A model generated the notes under the pieces. The model worked only from the letters and a program-made list of their open reading frames with translations. It was not told the origin of the DNA and made no database searches. Source: Streptomyces sp. CC53 (lineage in GTDB: Bacteria; Actinomycetota; Actinomycetes; Streptomycetales; Streptomycetaceae). From it: a DNA stretch of 45,205 bases. The stretch is from positions 137,993-183,197 of the forward strand of contig NZ_MKXB01000144.1 in assembly GCF_001865245.1 (NCBI RefSeq), in the 5' to 3' direction. This document shows, in pieces, positions 33,500 to 40,786 of the stretch. The translations under genes and the position numbers were made by a program. The stretch's first letter is position 1. Every line of letters starts with the position of its first letter.

Positions 33500-33722
33500 C
33501 TCCCCCTCTGTCATCTCAACCTGAGAGCTTCGCCGCGGCCCGCCCGAAGGGCGGTGCGGCTTTCACCGTCGGTGAGAGCGGGTGCCGTCCGACGCCCGCC
33601 CTGCTTTCCAGAGTGACCTCGTCCGTGCGGTACAGGGGCCTGAGAGATTCCGGGGAGGATTTGCTCCTTCGGCGCCCCCGAAGGACCGGTTTCGGTCTTT
33701 CCGGAGGACTCTCCCGCACAGG
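33500..33722 (-). ncRNA. Tandem glycine riboswitch upstream of gcvP
   Basis: Two glycine aptamers lie in series on the minus strand. Aptamer 1 begins GCGGGAGAG and contains GGCGCCGAAGGAGCAA and AATCTCTCAGGC. Aptamer 2 contains ACTCTGGAAAGC, ACCGACGGTGAAAGCC and GAAGCTCTCAGG. These are the conserved gcvT-element blocks. The RNA ends 64 bases before the gcvP start, so glycine should switch gcvP expression directly. Bounds are approximate. Confidence 0.93.
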
Positions 33723-33738
33723 GTCAGCAGCCATTGCC

Positions 33739-33744
33739 AGCCTA
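33739..33744 (-). promoter_or_regulatory. -10 element of the gcvP/riboswitch transcript
   Basis: TAGGCT on the minus strand lies 16 bases before the first aptamer, where transcription should begin. No clear -35 is visible at 17-18 bases. Confidence 0.5.
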
Positions 33745-33839
33745 CCAGCGACGTTCCTGGCCGATCCCTCAAGTGGCCGACGTCACGGTTGTGCATTTTC
33801 GTAGTGTTTGAGGACCCGTTGCGAACGGCTGGAGGGCCC

Positions 33840-34211
33840 GTGCAGACCGACATTGATCCTCGCACGCTGATTGGGCGCAAGGCGTACGACCGGGACGGCC
33901 ACAAGATCGGCACGGTGGACGAGGTGTACCTGGACGACGCGACCGGCGAACCGGAGTGGGCGGCCGTACGCACCGGGCTGTTCGGCCGTGACGCCTTCGT
34001 TCCCCTGGAGCCGAGCCGGGTGGAGGACCAGGCCCTGCACGTGCCGTACGAACGCTCCCTGATCAAGGACGCGCCGGACTTCGGCGTCGGGCGCCACCTC
34101 TCGCCGGAGCAGGAGTTCCAGCTCTACCGCCACTACGGGCTCGACCTGCCCGGCTCCTCGGCGCCCCCGGCCGACCAGGACTTCGGCAGCGTCGCCGACG
34201 GCGACGGCTGA
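33840..34211 (+). CDS. PRC-barrel domain protein
   Basis: The 123-residue protein begins at GTG with GGAGG four to five bases upstream. The PRC-barrel spans about residues 1-85: 'DPRTLIGRKAYDRDGHKIGTVDEVYLDDATGEPEWAAVRTGLFGRDAFVPLEPSRVEDQALHVPYERSLIKDAPD'. A tail with 'LSPEQEFQLYRHYGLDLPG' follows, the common C-terminal motif of actinobacterial PRC proteins. The PRC-barrel is a small binding domain seen in RimM and photosynthetic reaction centres; its role here is unknown. The last 79 bases overlap the 3' end of dinB on the other strand. It is divergent from gcvP. TAGTGT about 20 bases before the GTG may be its -10. Confidence 0.88.
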   Translation: MQTDIDPRTLIGRKAYDRDGHKIGTVDEVYLDDATGEPEWAAVRTGLFGRDAFVPLEPSRVEDQALHVPYERSLIKDAPDFGVGRHLSPEQEFQLYRHYGLDLPGSSAPPADQDFGSVADGDG

Positions 34212-36274
34212 CCGCCCCCGGGCACCAGCGGCAGCGGCTCCGAGGGCTGCAGCTCGGAGTCGTCCGTACGGAACGTCCGTACACGTCCCGGCGCGGACCC
34301 CGGTTCCTCGAAACGCACCGTGACCCGCCCCAGCCCGCTGCCCTGCACCCAGCCCGCCCCGTACCGGTCGTGCCGCACGTCCTGCCCCGGCGACCATCTC
34401 CGCTCCTCGTCCCCGGTCCGGCCCCCGCCTGCCGGACCGCCGGACCGGGCGCCTTCGGCGCCGGCTCCGCCGCCCGTACCGCCGGCGCCGCTCCCTCCTC
34501 CGGTACGGAGAGGACCGTCCGTGCCGGCGGGGCCGCCTCCCGTCCCGTCCCGCTCCCCCGGGTGAGCCGCCACCGCGGATGCGCCTGCGCCGGAGGCACC
34601 GGCTCTCGGCGGCGCTGCTCCGGTACCGCCCCTCGCCGGAGACCGGGCGCCCCCGCCTTCCGCGTCCCGCCCGGCGGGCATCCCCGGAGAGCCCGCCGTG
34701 TCCGCCCCGGCGAAGACGCCGCGGCCGTCCACCGGTTCGGCGGCGGTACGCGGATCGGCGCCGGGCTCGGCAGCACCGGCCCCCGGCTCCCCGCTCCCTC
34801 CGCACGCCGTCTCCGGCGTGCCTGCCCCACCCGCCCGTCCGCTCTCCGCCGCGCCGAGCACCAACCCTTGCGCCGACCCCACCCGTACGGGACCGCCCGG
34901 CCGCCCCACGGCCTCCCCCGCCCCGGGGAGAGCTTCGGAGCCGGACCGCGCCCCGTCGGAACGGTGCGGCCCCGCTGCACCGCCGCCCGGGTTCACCTCC
35001 GGGCTCCGCCCGCCACCCGTCGAGGCGCCCTCGGACAGGGCCTCCCTGGCGGCCGCCTGGAGGTCCGGCAGGCCTGCCCGACCCACCCGGGCCACCGCCC
35101 CGGCCCCTCCGCCGCCCCGGTGACCGGGCGCGCCCCCTGGGTCGTCCGCGGTCCCCGGGGCCCCTCCGCCGCCACCCGCCGCCGCACGGGCGGCCTCCTC
35201 CGCTGCGGCCTGGGCGAACAGGTCCTCCTGCGTGTAGTCAGCGAGCCCGGACACGCCGACGCCGAGCAGCCGCACCCCGCCCGTGGTGTCCACCGCGTCC
35301 AGCAGTCGCGCGGCCGCCTCGCGGACGACCGCCGGGTCGTCGGTCGGTCCGCGCAGGGTCTCCGACCGCGTCAACGTCGAGAAGTCGTACCGCCGGACCT
35401 TCAGCACCACGGTCCGCCCCGACCGGCCCGCCGCCCTCAACCGGCCGACGCACCGCTCGGCGAGCCGCTCGACCTCCCACCGCACCCGCACCCGGTCGTG
35501 GAGATCCACGTCGAACGTGTCCTCCACGGACACCGACTTCGCGTCCCGCTCCCCCACCACGGGACGGTCGTCGTGCCCGAGCGCCATGGCGTGCAGGGCC
35601 ACTCCGTGGGCCCGCCCCAGCAGCCGAACGAGCTCGTCCTCCCCGGCCTCCGCCAGGTGGGCCACCGTCGTCATCCCGGCGCGCCGCAGGTGCTCCTCCG
35701 TCGCGGGGCCGATCCCGGGCAGCGTGCGCACTCCCAAGGGGGCCAGCAGTTCCCGTTCCGTGCCCGGCTCGATCAGCACCAGGCCGTCCGGCTTGGCCTG
35801 CTCCGAAGCGATCTTCGCCAGCATCTTGGACCCGGCGAGCCCGACCGATCCGGTCAGCCCGGTGGCCGCGACGATGTCCCGGCGCAACCGCTCCCCCACG
35901 GCCCGCGCCGCCGCCGCGTCGAACGCGGACCCCCCGGCCTCCAGGTCCACGAACGCCTCGTCCAGGCTGAGCGGTTCCACCAGCGGCGAAAGCCTGCCCA
36001 GCAACTCCATGACCTGCCCGCTCACGGCGCGGTACAGCGTGAAGCGGGGGGTCAGGTAGGCGGCGTTCGGCGCCAGCCGCCTGGCCTGTCCCATCGGCAT
36101 GGCCGACCGCACCCCGAAGCGCCGCGCCTCGTACGACGCCGTGGCCACGACGCCGCGCGGTCCGAGGCCGCCCACGACCACCGGCTTTCCGCGCAGGCTC
36201 GGTTTCGCCGCCTGCTCGACGGCGGCGAAGAACGCATCCATGTCCAGGTGCAGGATCGTCGGCGCTGCTCTCAC
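34133..36274 (-). CDS. dinB: DNA polymerase IV (DinB) with very long disordered linker
   Basis: Residues 1-350 form a complete Y-family polymerase: 'TILHLDMDAFFAAVEQAAKPSLRGKPVVVGG', 'SYEARRFGVRSAMPMGQARRL', active-site 'EPLSLDEAFVDLE', helix-hairpin-helix 'LGVRTLPGIGPATEEHLRRAGM' and little-finger 'TLTRSETLRGPTDDP'. It performs error-prone translesion synthesis. The sequence 'YTQEDLF' is a likely beta-clamp-binding site. Then come about 270 residues of Gly/Ala/Pro/Arg repeats, much longer than usual, and a C-terminal module 'WSPGQDVRHDRYGAGWVQGSGLGRVTVRFEE' found in actinobacterial DinB. The GTG start (VRAAPTILH) follows relatives; an ATG ten codons earlier is possible. Total length is 713 residues. 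Confidence 0.92.
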   Translation of the reverse strand: MRAAPTILHLDMDAFFAAVEQAAKPSLRGKPVVVGGLGPRGVVATASYEARRFGVRSAMPMGQARRLAPNAAYLTPRFTLYRAVSGQVMELLGRLSPLVEPLSLDEAFVDLEAGGSAFDAAAARAVGERLRRDIVAATGLTGSVGLAGSKMLAKIASEQAKPDGLVLIEPGTERELLAPLGVRTLPGIGPATEEHLRRAGMTTVAHLAEAGEDELVRLLGRAHGVALHAMALGHDDRPVVGERDAKSVSVEDTFDVDLHDRVRVRWEVERLAERCVGRLRAAGRSGRTVVLKVRRYDFSTLTRSETLRGPTDDPAVVREAAARLLDAVDTTGGVRLLGVGVSGLADYTQEDLFAQAAAEEAARAAAGGGGGAPGTADDPGGAPGHRGGGGAGAVARVGRAGLPDLQAAAREALSEGASTGGGRSPEVNPGGGAAGPHRSDGARSGSEALPGAGEAVGRPGGPVRVGSAQGLVLGAAESGRAGGAGTPETACGGSGEPGAGAAEPGADPRTAAEPVDGRGVFAGADTAGSPGMPAGRDAEGGGARSPARGGTGAAPPRAGASGAGASAVAAHPGERDGTGGGPAGTDGPLRTGGGSGAGGTGGGAGAEGARSGGPAGGGRTGDEERRWSPGQDVRHDRYGAGWVQGSGLGRVTVRFEEPGSAPGRVRTFRTDDSELQPSEPLPLVPGGGQPSPSATLPKSWSAGGAEEPGRSSP

Positions 36275-36356
36275 ACCCTCGATGCTGCCGCACCCCACTG
36301 ACAACGGACCCGTACGCCCGTACGACAGCCCGGTCGGAGCGCCGCCGCGGGCTCCC

Positions 36357-36950
36357 TCAGACCGCCCTGTCGCGTCTGCGGCGCGCCAGTTCGTCGGTCG
36401 GGTTGTTGCCGATCAGCGTCTCACCGGTGTCGACGCGTTCGCCGTGCAGTTGCGACAGGGCCGCCTCCACGTCGCGCCACACCACGCCCACCGCGATCCC
36501 GAAGATGCCCTGGCCCCCCTGGAGGAGGTCGACGACCTCGTCCGGCGAAGAGCACTCGTACACCGTCGCCCCGTCGCTCATGAGCGTCATGCGCTCCAGG
36601 TCACGCAGGCCCCGGCCGCGCAGGTGCTGCACGGCCGCCCGGATGTTCTGCAGCGCGACACCCGTGTCCAGGAACCTCTTGACGATCTTGAGGACGACGA
36701 CGTCCCGGAAGCTGTAGAGCCGCTGCGTGCCCGACCCGTACGCAGGCCGCACACTCGGCTCGACGAGACCGGTGCGCGCCCAGTAGTCGAGTTGCCGGTA
36801 CGTGATGCCGGCCGCCGCGCAGGCCGTGGGTCCGCGGTAGCCGACGAGGTCGGTGGCCTGGTCGGGCGTCTCCCCGGATAGCGGAGAGGGCGCCCTCCCT
36901 GCCGGGCTCCGCCCGGGGAGCGCTCCCGCCGTACCGTCGCCGCTGCTCAT
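36357..36950 (-). CDS. MerR-family transcriptional regulator (Rv1830/ResR-like)
   Basis: The 197-residue protein has a disordered first 40 residues, a MerR winged HTH at about 45-115 ('GPTACAAAGITYRQLDYWARTGLVEPSVRPAYGSGTQRLYSFRDVVVLKIVKRFLDTGV') and an alpha/beta C-terminus ('YECSSPDEVVDLLQGGQGIFGIAVGVVWRDVEAALSQLHGER'). The order with bfn, ftsR and the FHA gene matches M. tuberculosis Rv1827-Rv1830, making this the Rv1830 counterpart, linked there to growth and cell-division control. The start is the ATG with GGAGGG eight bases away. A consensus promoter with a palindrome upstream suggests autoregulation. Confidence 0.9.
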   Translation of the reverse strand: MSSGDGTAGALPGRSPAGRAPSPLSGETPDQATDLVGYRGPTACAAAGITYRQLDYWARTGLVEPSVRPAYGSGTQRLYSFRDVVVLKIVKRFLDTGVALQNIRAAVQHLRGRGLRDLERMTLMSDGATVYECSSPDEVVDLLQGGQGIFGIAVGVVWRDVEAALSQLHGERVDTGETLIGNNPTDELARRRRDRAV

Positions 36951-36984
36951 CACGCCGACCCTCCGTCCTTGACCTGCCACATCG

Positions 36985-37013
36985 ACGGTAGGCAGTCCCC
37001 AGGGGTGCGTCAA
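36985..37013 (-). promoter_or_regulatory. Promoter of the MerR-family gene
   Basis: TTGACG and TACCGT are separated by 17 bases on the minus strand, a strong housekeeping promoter, with a 5' UTR of about 28 bases before the ATG. Confidence 0.75.
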
Positions 37014-37037
37014 CGATCGCCACACTCGCCACGCCGA

Positions 37038-37048
37038 GTGATAATCAC
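37038..37048. promoter_or_regulatory. Palindromic operator candidate upstream of the MerR-family promoter
   Basis: GTGATAATCAC is an 11-bp palindrome about its central base, embedded in a wider inverted arrangement CACGCC...GGCGTG (37030-37068). It lies 24 bases upstream of the -35 and is AT-rich against the background. Binding by the adjacent MerR protein is a reasonable guess. Confidence 0.5.
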
Positions 37049-37165
37049 CCTGAGAGTGGTTTGGCGTGTCCTGGTGCCGGGAAACGCTATTCGAATGCGC
37101 TGAACGCTCCGACTCGGCGGCCGCACTCCGCTTCCCGCCCCTGCCTCATAAGGCCGGGCCGCACC

Positions 37166-37639
37166 TCACTGATTGCTGGTGCCGAAGTCCTCGGGGGAGA
37201 TCTGGTCGAGGAACTCGCGGAACTTCTCCACCTCGTCCTCCTGCTCGTCCGGGATCGCGATTCCCGCGTCGTCCAGCACACCGTCGCTACCGAAGATCGG
37301 CGTCCCGGTGCGCAGCGCCAGCGCTATGGCGTCGGAAGGCCGGGCGCTCACCTCCACGCCGCTGGCGAACACCAGCTCCGCGTAGAAGACGCCTTCCCTG
37401 AGGTCGGTGATGCGGACCTCGGTGAGCTCCTGCCCCACGGCCTCCAGCACGTCCTTGAACAGGTCATGGGTGAGCGGCCGTGCAGGCGTCATGCCCTGCT
37501 GGGCGAAGGCGATCGCCGTGGCCTCACCGGGACCGATCCAAATGGGGAGGTACCGGTCGCCTCCCACTTCGCGCAGGAGCACGATCGGCTGGTTGGACGG
37601 CATTTCCACCCGGACACCGACAACATCGAGCTCGTTCAC
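37166..37639 (-). CDS. Bifunctional nuclease (BFN/DUF151) family protein
   Basis: The 157-residue protein is a single BFN domain: 'LDVVGVRVEMPSNQPIVLLREVGGDRYLPIWIGPGEATAIAFAQQGMTPARPLTHDLF', 'VRITDLREGVFYAELVF', 'VSARPSDAIALALRTGTPIF' and an acidic tail 'EQEDEVEKFREFLDQISPEDFG'. Plant and bacterial relatives show DNase/RNase activity; the natural role is unclear. The GTG start is family-typical. It follows ftsR by 55 bases and probably shares its transcript. Its M. tuberculosis counterpart is Rv1829. Confidence 0.93.
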   Translation of the reverse strand: MNELDVVGVRVEMPSNQPIVLLREVGGDRYLPIWIGPGEATAIAFAQQGMTPARPLTHDLFKDVLEAVGQELTEVRITDLREGVFYAELVFASGVEVSARPSDAIALALRTGTPIFGSDGVLDDAGIAIPDEQEDEVEKFREFLDQISPEDFGTSNQ

Positions 37640-37694
37640 ACAGCAACCCTAGGACGACCCGGACCGGTTTGGGTAGTCGGGGCCGTCCGCAAGG

Positions 37695-38450
37695 TCAAGG
37701 AAACCGGACGCCGAGGGCCGTTCTGACCAGCGCGGCGTGCAGCCGCACCGACAACGCGGCCAGTTCCCGGGCGGTCGCCTCGGCGTGCGCGCGGGTCTGG
37801 GGGTTGCGGTGCCGGCGCAGCGGTGCCACGACCTGCTCGACGAGCCCGGCCTCCCGGTCGGCCGCGGCCTTCATGGCGCGCAGGTGCCGCGGTTCGAGGC
37901 CGTACCGCCCCAGCTCGGCGACGAGCTTCGCGACGGTGACCGACTCGGCGTCGTAGCCTCCGTCGGGGAGCTCGGCGACCAGGCCGTACGACTCCCATGC
38001 GGCGAGCTCCTCCTCGTCCGCCTCAGCGGCGGCGAGGAGCTCGGCCCGGCCGATCCTGCCCGCGGTCGGGCGGTCGGGTTCCACCTCCCACGGCGGAGCA
38101 CCCTCCTGGCGCTCGCCGGGCGTCCCCTGCCCCTGTGCGGGCAGTTGCACCTGCTCACCGCGCGCGAGGGCGTCCAGGTGCTCCCTGATGACCTTCAGCG
38201 GCAGGTAGTGGTCCCGCTGCATGCGCAGGATGAGGGCGAGCCGCTCCACGTCCTGCGGGCTGAACTTGCGGTACCCGGACGCCGTCCGCTGCGGTTCGAC
38301 GAGCCCCTCCGCCTCCAGGAAGCGGATCTTGGAGATGGTGACCTCGGGGAACTCCTCGCGCAGCTGGTTGAGCACCGTACCGATGCTCACCAGCCGATCG
38401 CCCGCGTCGGCGGCGCCGTGACCGGCACCGCCCGTCGGTGTTCGCAGCAT
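37695..38450 (-). CDS. ftsR: MerR-family regulator FtsR
   Basis: The 251-residue protein has the MerR HTH at about 20-90: 'LVSIGTVLNQLREEFPEVTISKIRFLEAEGLVEPQRTASGYRKFSPQDVERLALILRMQRDHYLPLKVIREHL'. A C-terminal effector region carries 'YGLVAELPDGGYDAESVTVAKLVAELGRYGLEPRHLRAMKAAADREAGLVEQVVAPL'. This is the FtsR family; in Corynebacterium FtsR activates ftsZ. The counterpart in M. tuberculosis is Rv1828. AGGA lies six bases before the ATG. It follows the FHA gene by 44 bases, a gap that holds a CCCCCCG/CGGGGGG stem-loop, possibly an attenuator. Confidence 0.93.
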   Translation of the reverse strand: MLRTPTGGAGHGAADAGDRLVSIGTVLNQLREEFPEVTISKIRFLEAEGLVEPQRTASGYRKFSPQDVERLALILRMQRDHYLPLKVIREHLDALARGEQVQLPAQGQGTPGERQEGAPPWEVEPDRPTAGRIGRAELLAAAEADEEELAAWESYGLVAELPDGGYDAESVTVAKLVAELGRYGLEPRHLRAMKAAADREAGLVEQVVAPLRRHRNPQTRAHAEATARELAALSVRLHAALVRTALGVRFP

Positions 38451-38494
38451 GGACCTTCCTAGGGGGGTCCCCCCGAACGGGTCCGGGGGGAGGG

Positions 38495-39331
38495 TCAGAC
38501 TCCTGGCTGGCCGGCGAAGAAGACCAGGCGGTACTTGCCGATCTGCACCTCGTCGCCGTTGTGCAGCACGACCTGGTCGATCGGCTCCCGGTTGACGTAG
38601 GTGCCGTTGAGGCTGCCGACGTCGGCGACGGTGAAGCTGCCGTCCGCGGCCCGGCGGAACTCCACGTGGCGACGGGACACGGTCACGTCGTCCAGGAAGA
38701 TGTCGCTCTGCGGGTGGCGGCCCGCTGTCGTCAGCTCGCCGTCGAGGAGGAACCGGCTGCCGACGTTCGGACCGCGGCGGACCACCAGCAGCGCCGACCC
38801 CGCGGGGAGTGCCTCCACCGCGGCCTGCGCCTCGTTGGACAGCTGCGGCAGCGGCGTCTGACCGGTCGCTTCCGCGTCGTACGCCTCAAGCCCCGAGATG
38901 GAGATCGTGGAGGTGGTCTCCGACGCGCGCTCGGCGGGCGCACCGCCTCGGAGCGGGGCCCCGCAGTTGGAGCAGAACCGACTCGCCTCGGCGTTGCGGT
39001 GCCCGCACCGCGCACAGACCGGCATGGATGTGCCCTCCTGCCGCGGCTGACCCGCGTGGACGCTGGTCGCGTACGGGTCGGAGGAACCCCCTCCGGCCGT
39101 ACCCGGGGCTGCTGGTTCCCCGAAACCTATGCGGCCGGGACCAGCAGGGTCAACAGAAGACGCGCCCTGCCCGTCGGCGATGCCACCACCCGGACCAGCG
39201 ACCTCGTCGCGGAAGAGCGGACGCTCACCGCCCTGCTGCCCCTCCTCGCTCTGGCCGTGCCGCGGCGCGCGGTGCTTGGCGTTGTCGCCCTCACGCGCAC
39301 TCTTCCCGAACAACTTCCCAAACAACTTCAC
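38495..39331 (-). CDS. GarA/OdhI-like FHA-domain protein with zinc ribbon
   Basis: From a GTG with AAGGGG eight bases upstream the protein has 278 residues. The N-terminus is basic (VKLFGKLFGKSAREG), then a disordered segment, a zinc ribbon at 106-123 (CARC...CSNC), an ETTS motif at 138-141, and a C-terminal FHA domain ('GSRFLLDGELTTAGRHPQSDIFLDDVTVSRRHVEF', 'DVGSLNGTYVNREPIDQVVLHNGDEVQIGKYRLVFF'). ETTS followed by FHA is the layout of GarA and OdhI, in which PknB/PknG-type kinases phosphorylate the motif and switch inhibition of 2-oxoglutarate metabolism. An internal ATG at residue 103 also has a strong site (AGGAGGG, seven bases), so a short form starting at the zinc ribbon is possible. Its M. 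tuberculosis counterpart is Rv1827. Confidence 0.9.
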   Translation of the reverse strand: MKLFGKLFGKSAREGDNAKHRAPRHGQSEEGQQGGERPLFRDEVAGPGGGIADGQGASSVDPAGPGRIGFGEPAAPGTAGGGSSDPYATSVHAGQPRQEGTSMPVCARCGHRNAEASRFCSNCGAPLRGGAPAERASETTSTISISGLEAYDAEATGQTPLPQLSNEAQAAVEALPAGSALLVVRRGPNVGSRFLLDGELTTAGRHPQSDIFLDDVTVSRRHVEFRRAADGSFTVADVGSLNGTYVNREPIDQVVLHNGDEVQIGKYRLVFFAGQPGV

Positions 39332-39674
39332 GGGCGATTCCCCTTGAACGAAACAGACCCGCCCGTGGGGCAGGACGAACCCTCGACGAACACACCTGCC
39401 GACCCGGACACCTTCACAACGTCCGTATCCACCGGACAGTTTCCACCACGCACCACGACAGTGGTGCGGCGACCCCCCGCGATCTCTCGACCGGAGCGGC
39501 CGCCTACGGATCCGGCCGGGCCCACGGCCCGGCACACCGCGGTCGTCGGTGACCCCGGCTGTACCCGGCGTCTCCATGACACCGCGGTCACGGGAGCATC
39601 CCCCACTCTTCGCCTTCCCTGTCCGGCCCGGCCACTCGGGCATTCCCCCGCCGTACGACCCCCGTGCAGCCGCC
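39332..39674. other. Gene-free region between the FHA and DUF881 genes
   Basis: No gene is supported, although gcvH sits at this position in M. tuberculosis. On the minus strand GGAAAC (39439-39444) and CGTT (39418-39421) lie 17 bases apart and resemble an ECF-sigma (SigE-type) promoter for the FHA gene; this is tentative. Several GC palindromes near 39540 may be the terminator of the DUF881 operon. Confidence 0.4.
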
Positions 39675-40448
39675 TCACGGTGATGACGACCGAGCGTAGT
39701 CAGGCCGCTCCGCCGGTCGCAAGGCATCCACGACGATCTTCTCCGACCTCGTCACCGTGGCCGTGGCCTGCTCCTTCTCCAGACTCTGCACGATGCCGCC
39801 CGGGATGTTCAGGGCCGGCTCCAGGTCCTGCGGCTTGCCGATGACCTGGAAGCGGTACGGCGCGCGCAGAGCGCGCCCGTCCACCTCGACGGCCCCGGCC
39901 TCCCCGGTGAAGTAGCTGTCGGCCACCACCCGGACGTCGTTGACCTGGATGGCCTCGGCCCCGGCCGCCCGCAGCTCCTGAATGGTGTCGAGCAGCTTGT
40001 CCGGCTCGACGGCCCGAAGCGGGTCCTCGATGTCCAGGGTGATGCCCGGTCCCTCGGCAGCCACCGTACCGGCCAGCACACCGAGCTGACGCTCTCTCTC
40101 CTCCGTCTGCCTGCGGGCCTCTTCCGCCTGGTCGGAGCTGTTCTCCAGCTCCCGGCGCTGGGCGTCCAGCCGGGTGCGCTCGTCTTCCAGGCGCTCGGTC
40201 CGGTCGTCCAGTTCGTCCAGGATGCGCACCAGGTCCTCCTGCCGGGCACCGCGCAGCGCCCCGTCGTCGCTGGTGGAGCGCACCTGGATGGCGAGGCCGA
40301 GGCCCAGTCCGAAGAGCAGCAGGGCGACGACAAGCTGGGCCCGGGTCACCCGGGGCGGCCACAGCCCGGCGACGAGCCGCTGCCTGCCGGTCTTCTCCGG
40401 GGCCTCCGGTGGCTGCGGCTGCGTGTCGGGGGTCTCGTGGTTGCTCAT
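39675..40448 (-). CDS. DUF881 family membrane-anchored protein (second copy)
   Basis: The 257-residue protein has a cytoplasmic lead, one membrane helix ('LVVALLLFGLGLGLAIQV'), a coiled coil ('LVRILDELDDRTERLEDERTRLDAQRRELEN') and the extracytoplasmic DUF881 domain ('GPGITLDIEDPLRAVEPDKLLDTIQELRAAGAEAIQVNDVRVVADSYF', 'YRFQVIGKPQDLEPALNIPGGIVQSLE'). DUF881 proteins flank the small basic protein gene in most Gram-positive genomes; the function is unknown but linked to envelope or division. A GTG three codons earlier overlaps the upstream stop as GTGA and could also be the start. Confidence 0.9.
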   Translation of the reverse strand: MSNHETPDTQPQPPEAPEKTGRQRLVAGLWPPRVTRAQLVVALLLFGLGLGLAIQVRSTSDDGALRGARQEDLVRILDELDDRTERLEDERTRLDAQRRELENSSDQAEEARRQTEERERQLGVLAGTVAAEGPGITLDIEDPLRAVEPDKLLDTIQELRAAGAEAIQVNDVRVVADSYFTGEAGAVEVDGRALRAPYRFQVIGKPQDLEPALNIPGGIVQSLEKEQATATVTRSEKIVVDALRPAERPDYARSSSP

Positions 40449-40453
40449 CGGTC

Positions 40454-40786
40454 TCACGCCCGGAACACGTGGCGCCGGATGGCGGCCGCGTTGGAGAAGA
40501 TGCGGATGCCGAGGACGACGACCACACCGGTGGAGAGCTGGGAGCCCACTCCGAGCTGGTCGCCGAGGAACACGATCAGGGCGGCCACGACGACGTTCGA
40601 CAGGAACGAGACCACGAAGACCTTGTCGACGAAGATCCCGTCGAGCATCGCCCTGAGCCCGCCGAAGACCGCGTCCAGCGCGGCGACCACGGCGATGGGC
40701 AGATAGGGCTCGACCACGGCGGGGACCTCGGGCCGGATCAACAGTCCGACCACGACTCCCGCGACGAGGCCCAGTACGGCGATCAC
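40454..40786 (-). CDS. sbp: Small basic protein (DUF1290)
   Basis: The 110-residue protein has about three membrane helices and the family sequence MIAVLGLVAGVVVGLLIRPE, then 'VPAVVEPYLPIAVVAALDAVFGGLRAMLDGIFVDKVFVVSFLSNVVVAALIVFLGDQLGVG'. The gene is small-basic-protein in type and always sits between or near DUF881 genes; in Bacillus it lies in the ftsZ region. The GTG start has GGGAAGGG six bases upstream and overlaps the upstream DUF881 stop as GTGA, so translation is coupled. Confidence 0.93.
   Translation of the reverse strand: MIAVLGLVAGVVVGLLIRPEVPAVVEPYLPIAVVAALDAVFGGLRAMLDGIFVDKVFVVSFLSNVVVAALIVFLGDQLGVGSQLSTGVVVVLGIRIFSNAAAIRRHVFRA

Noticed and set aside
39332..39674. A hidden gcvH in the gap where M. 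tuberculosis has it
   Set aside because: No frame contains a lipoyl-lysine motif or other GcvH pattern.
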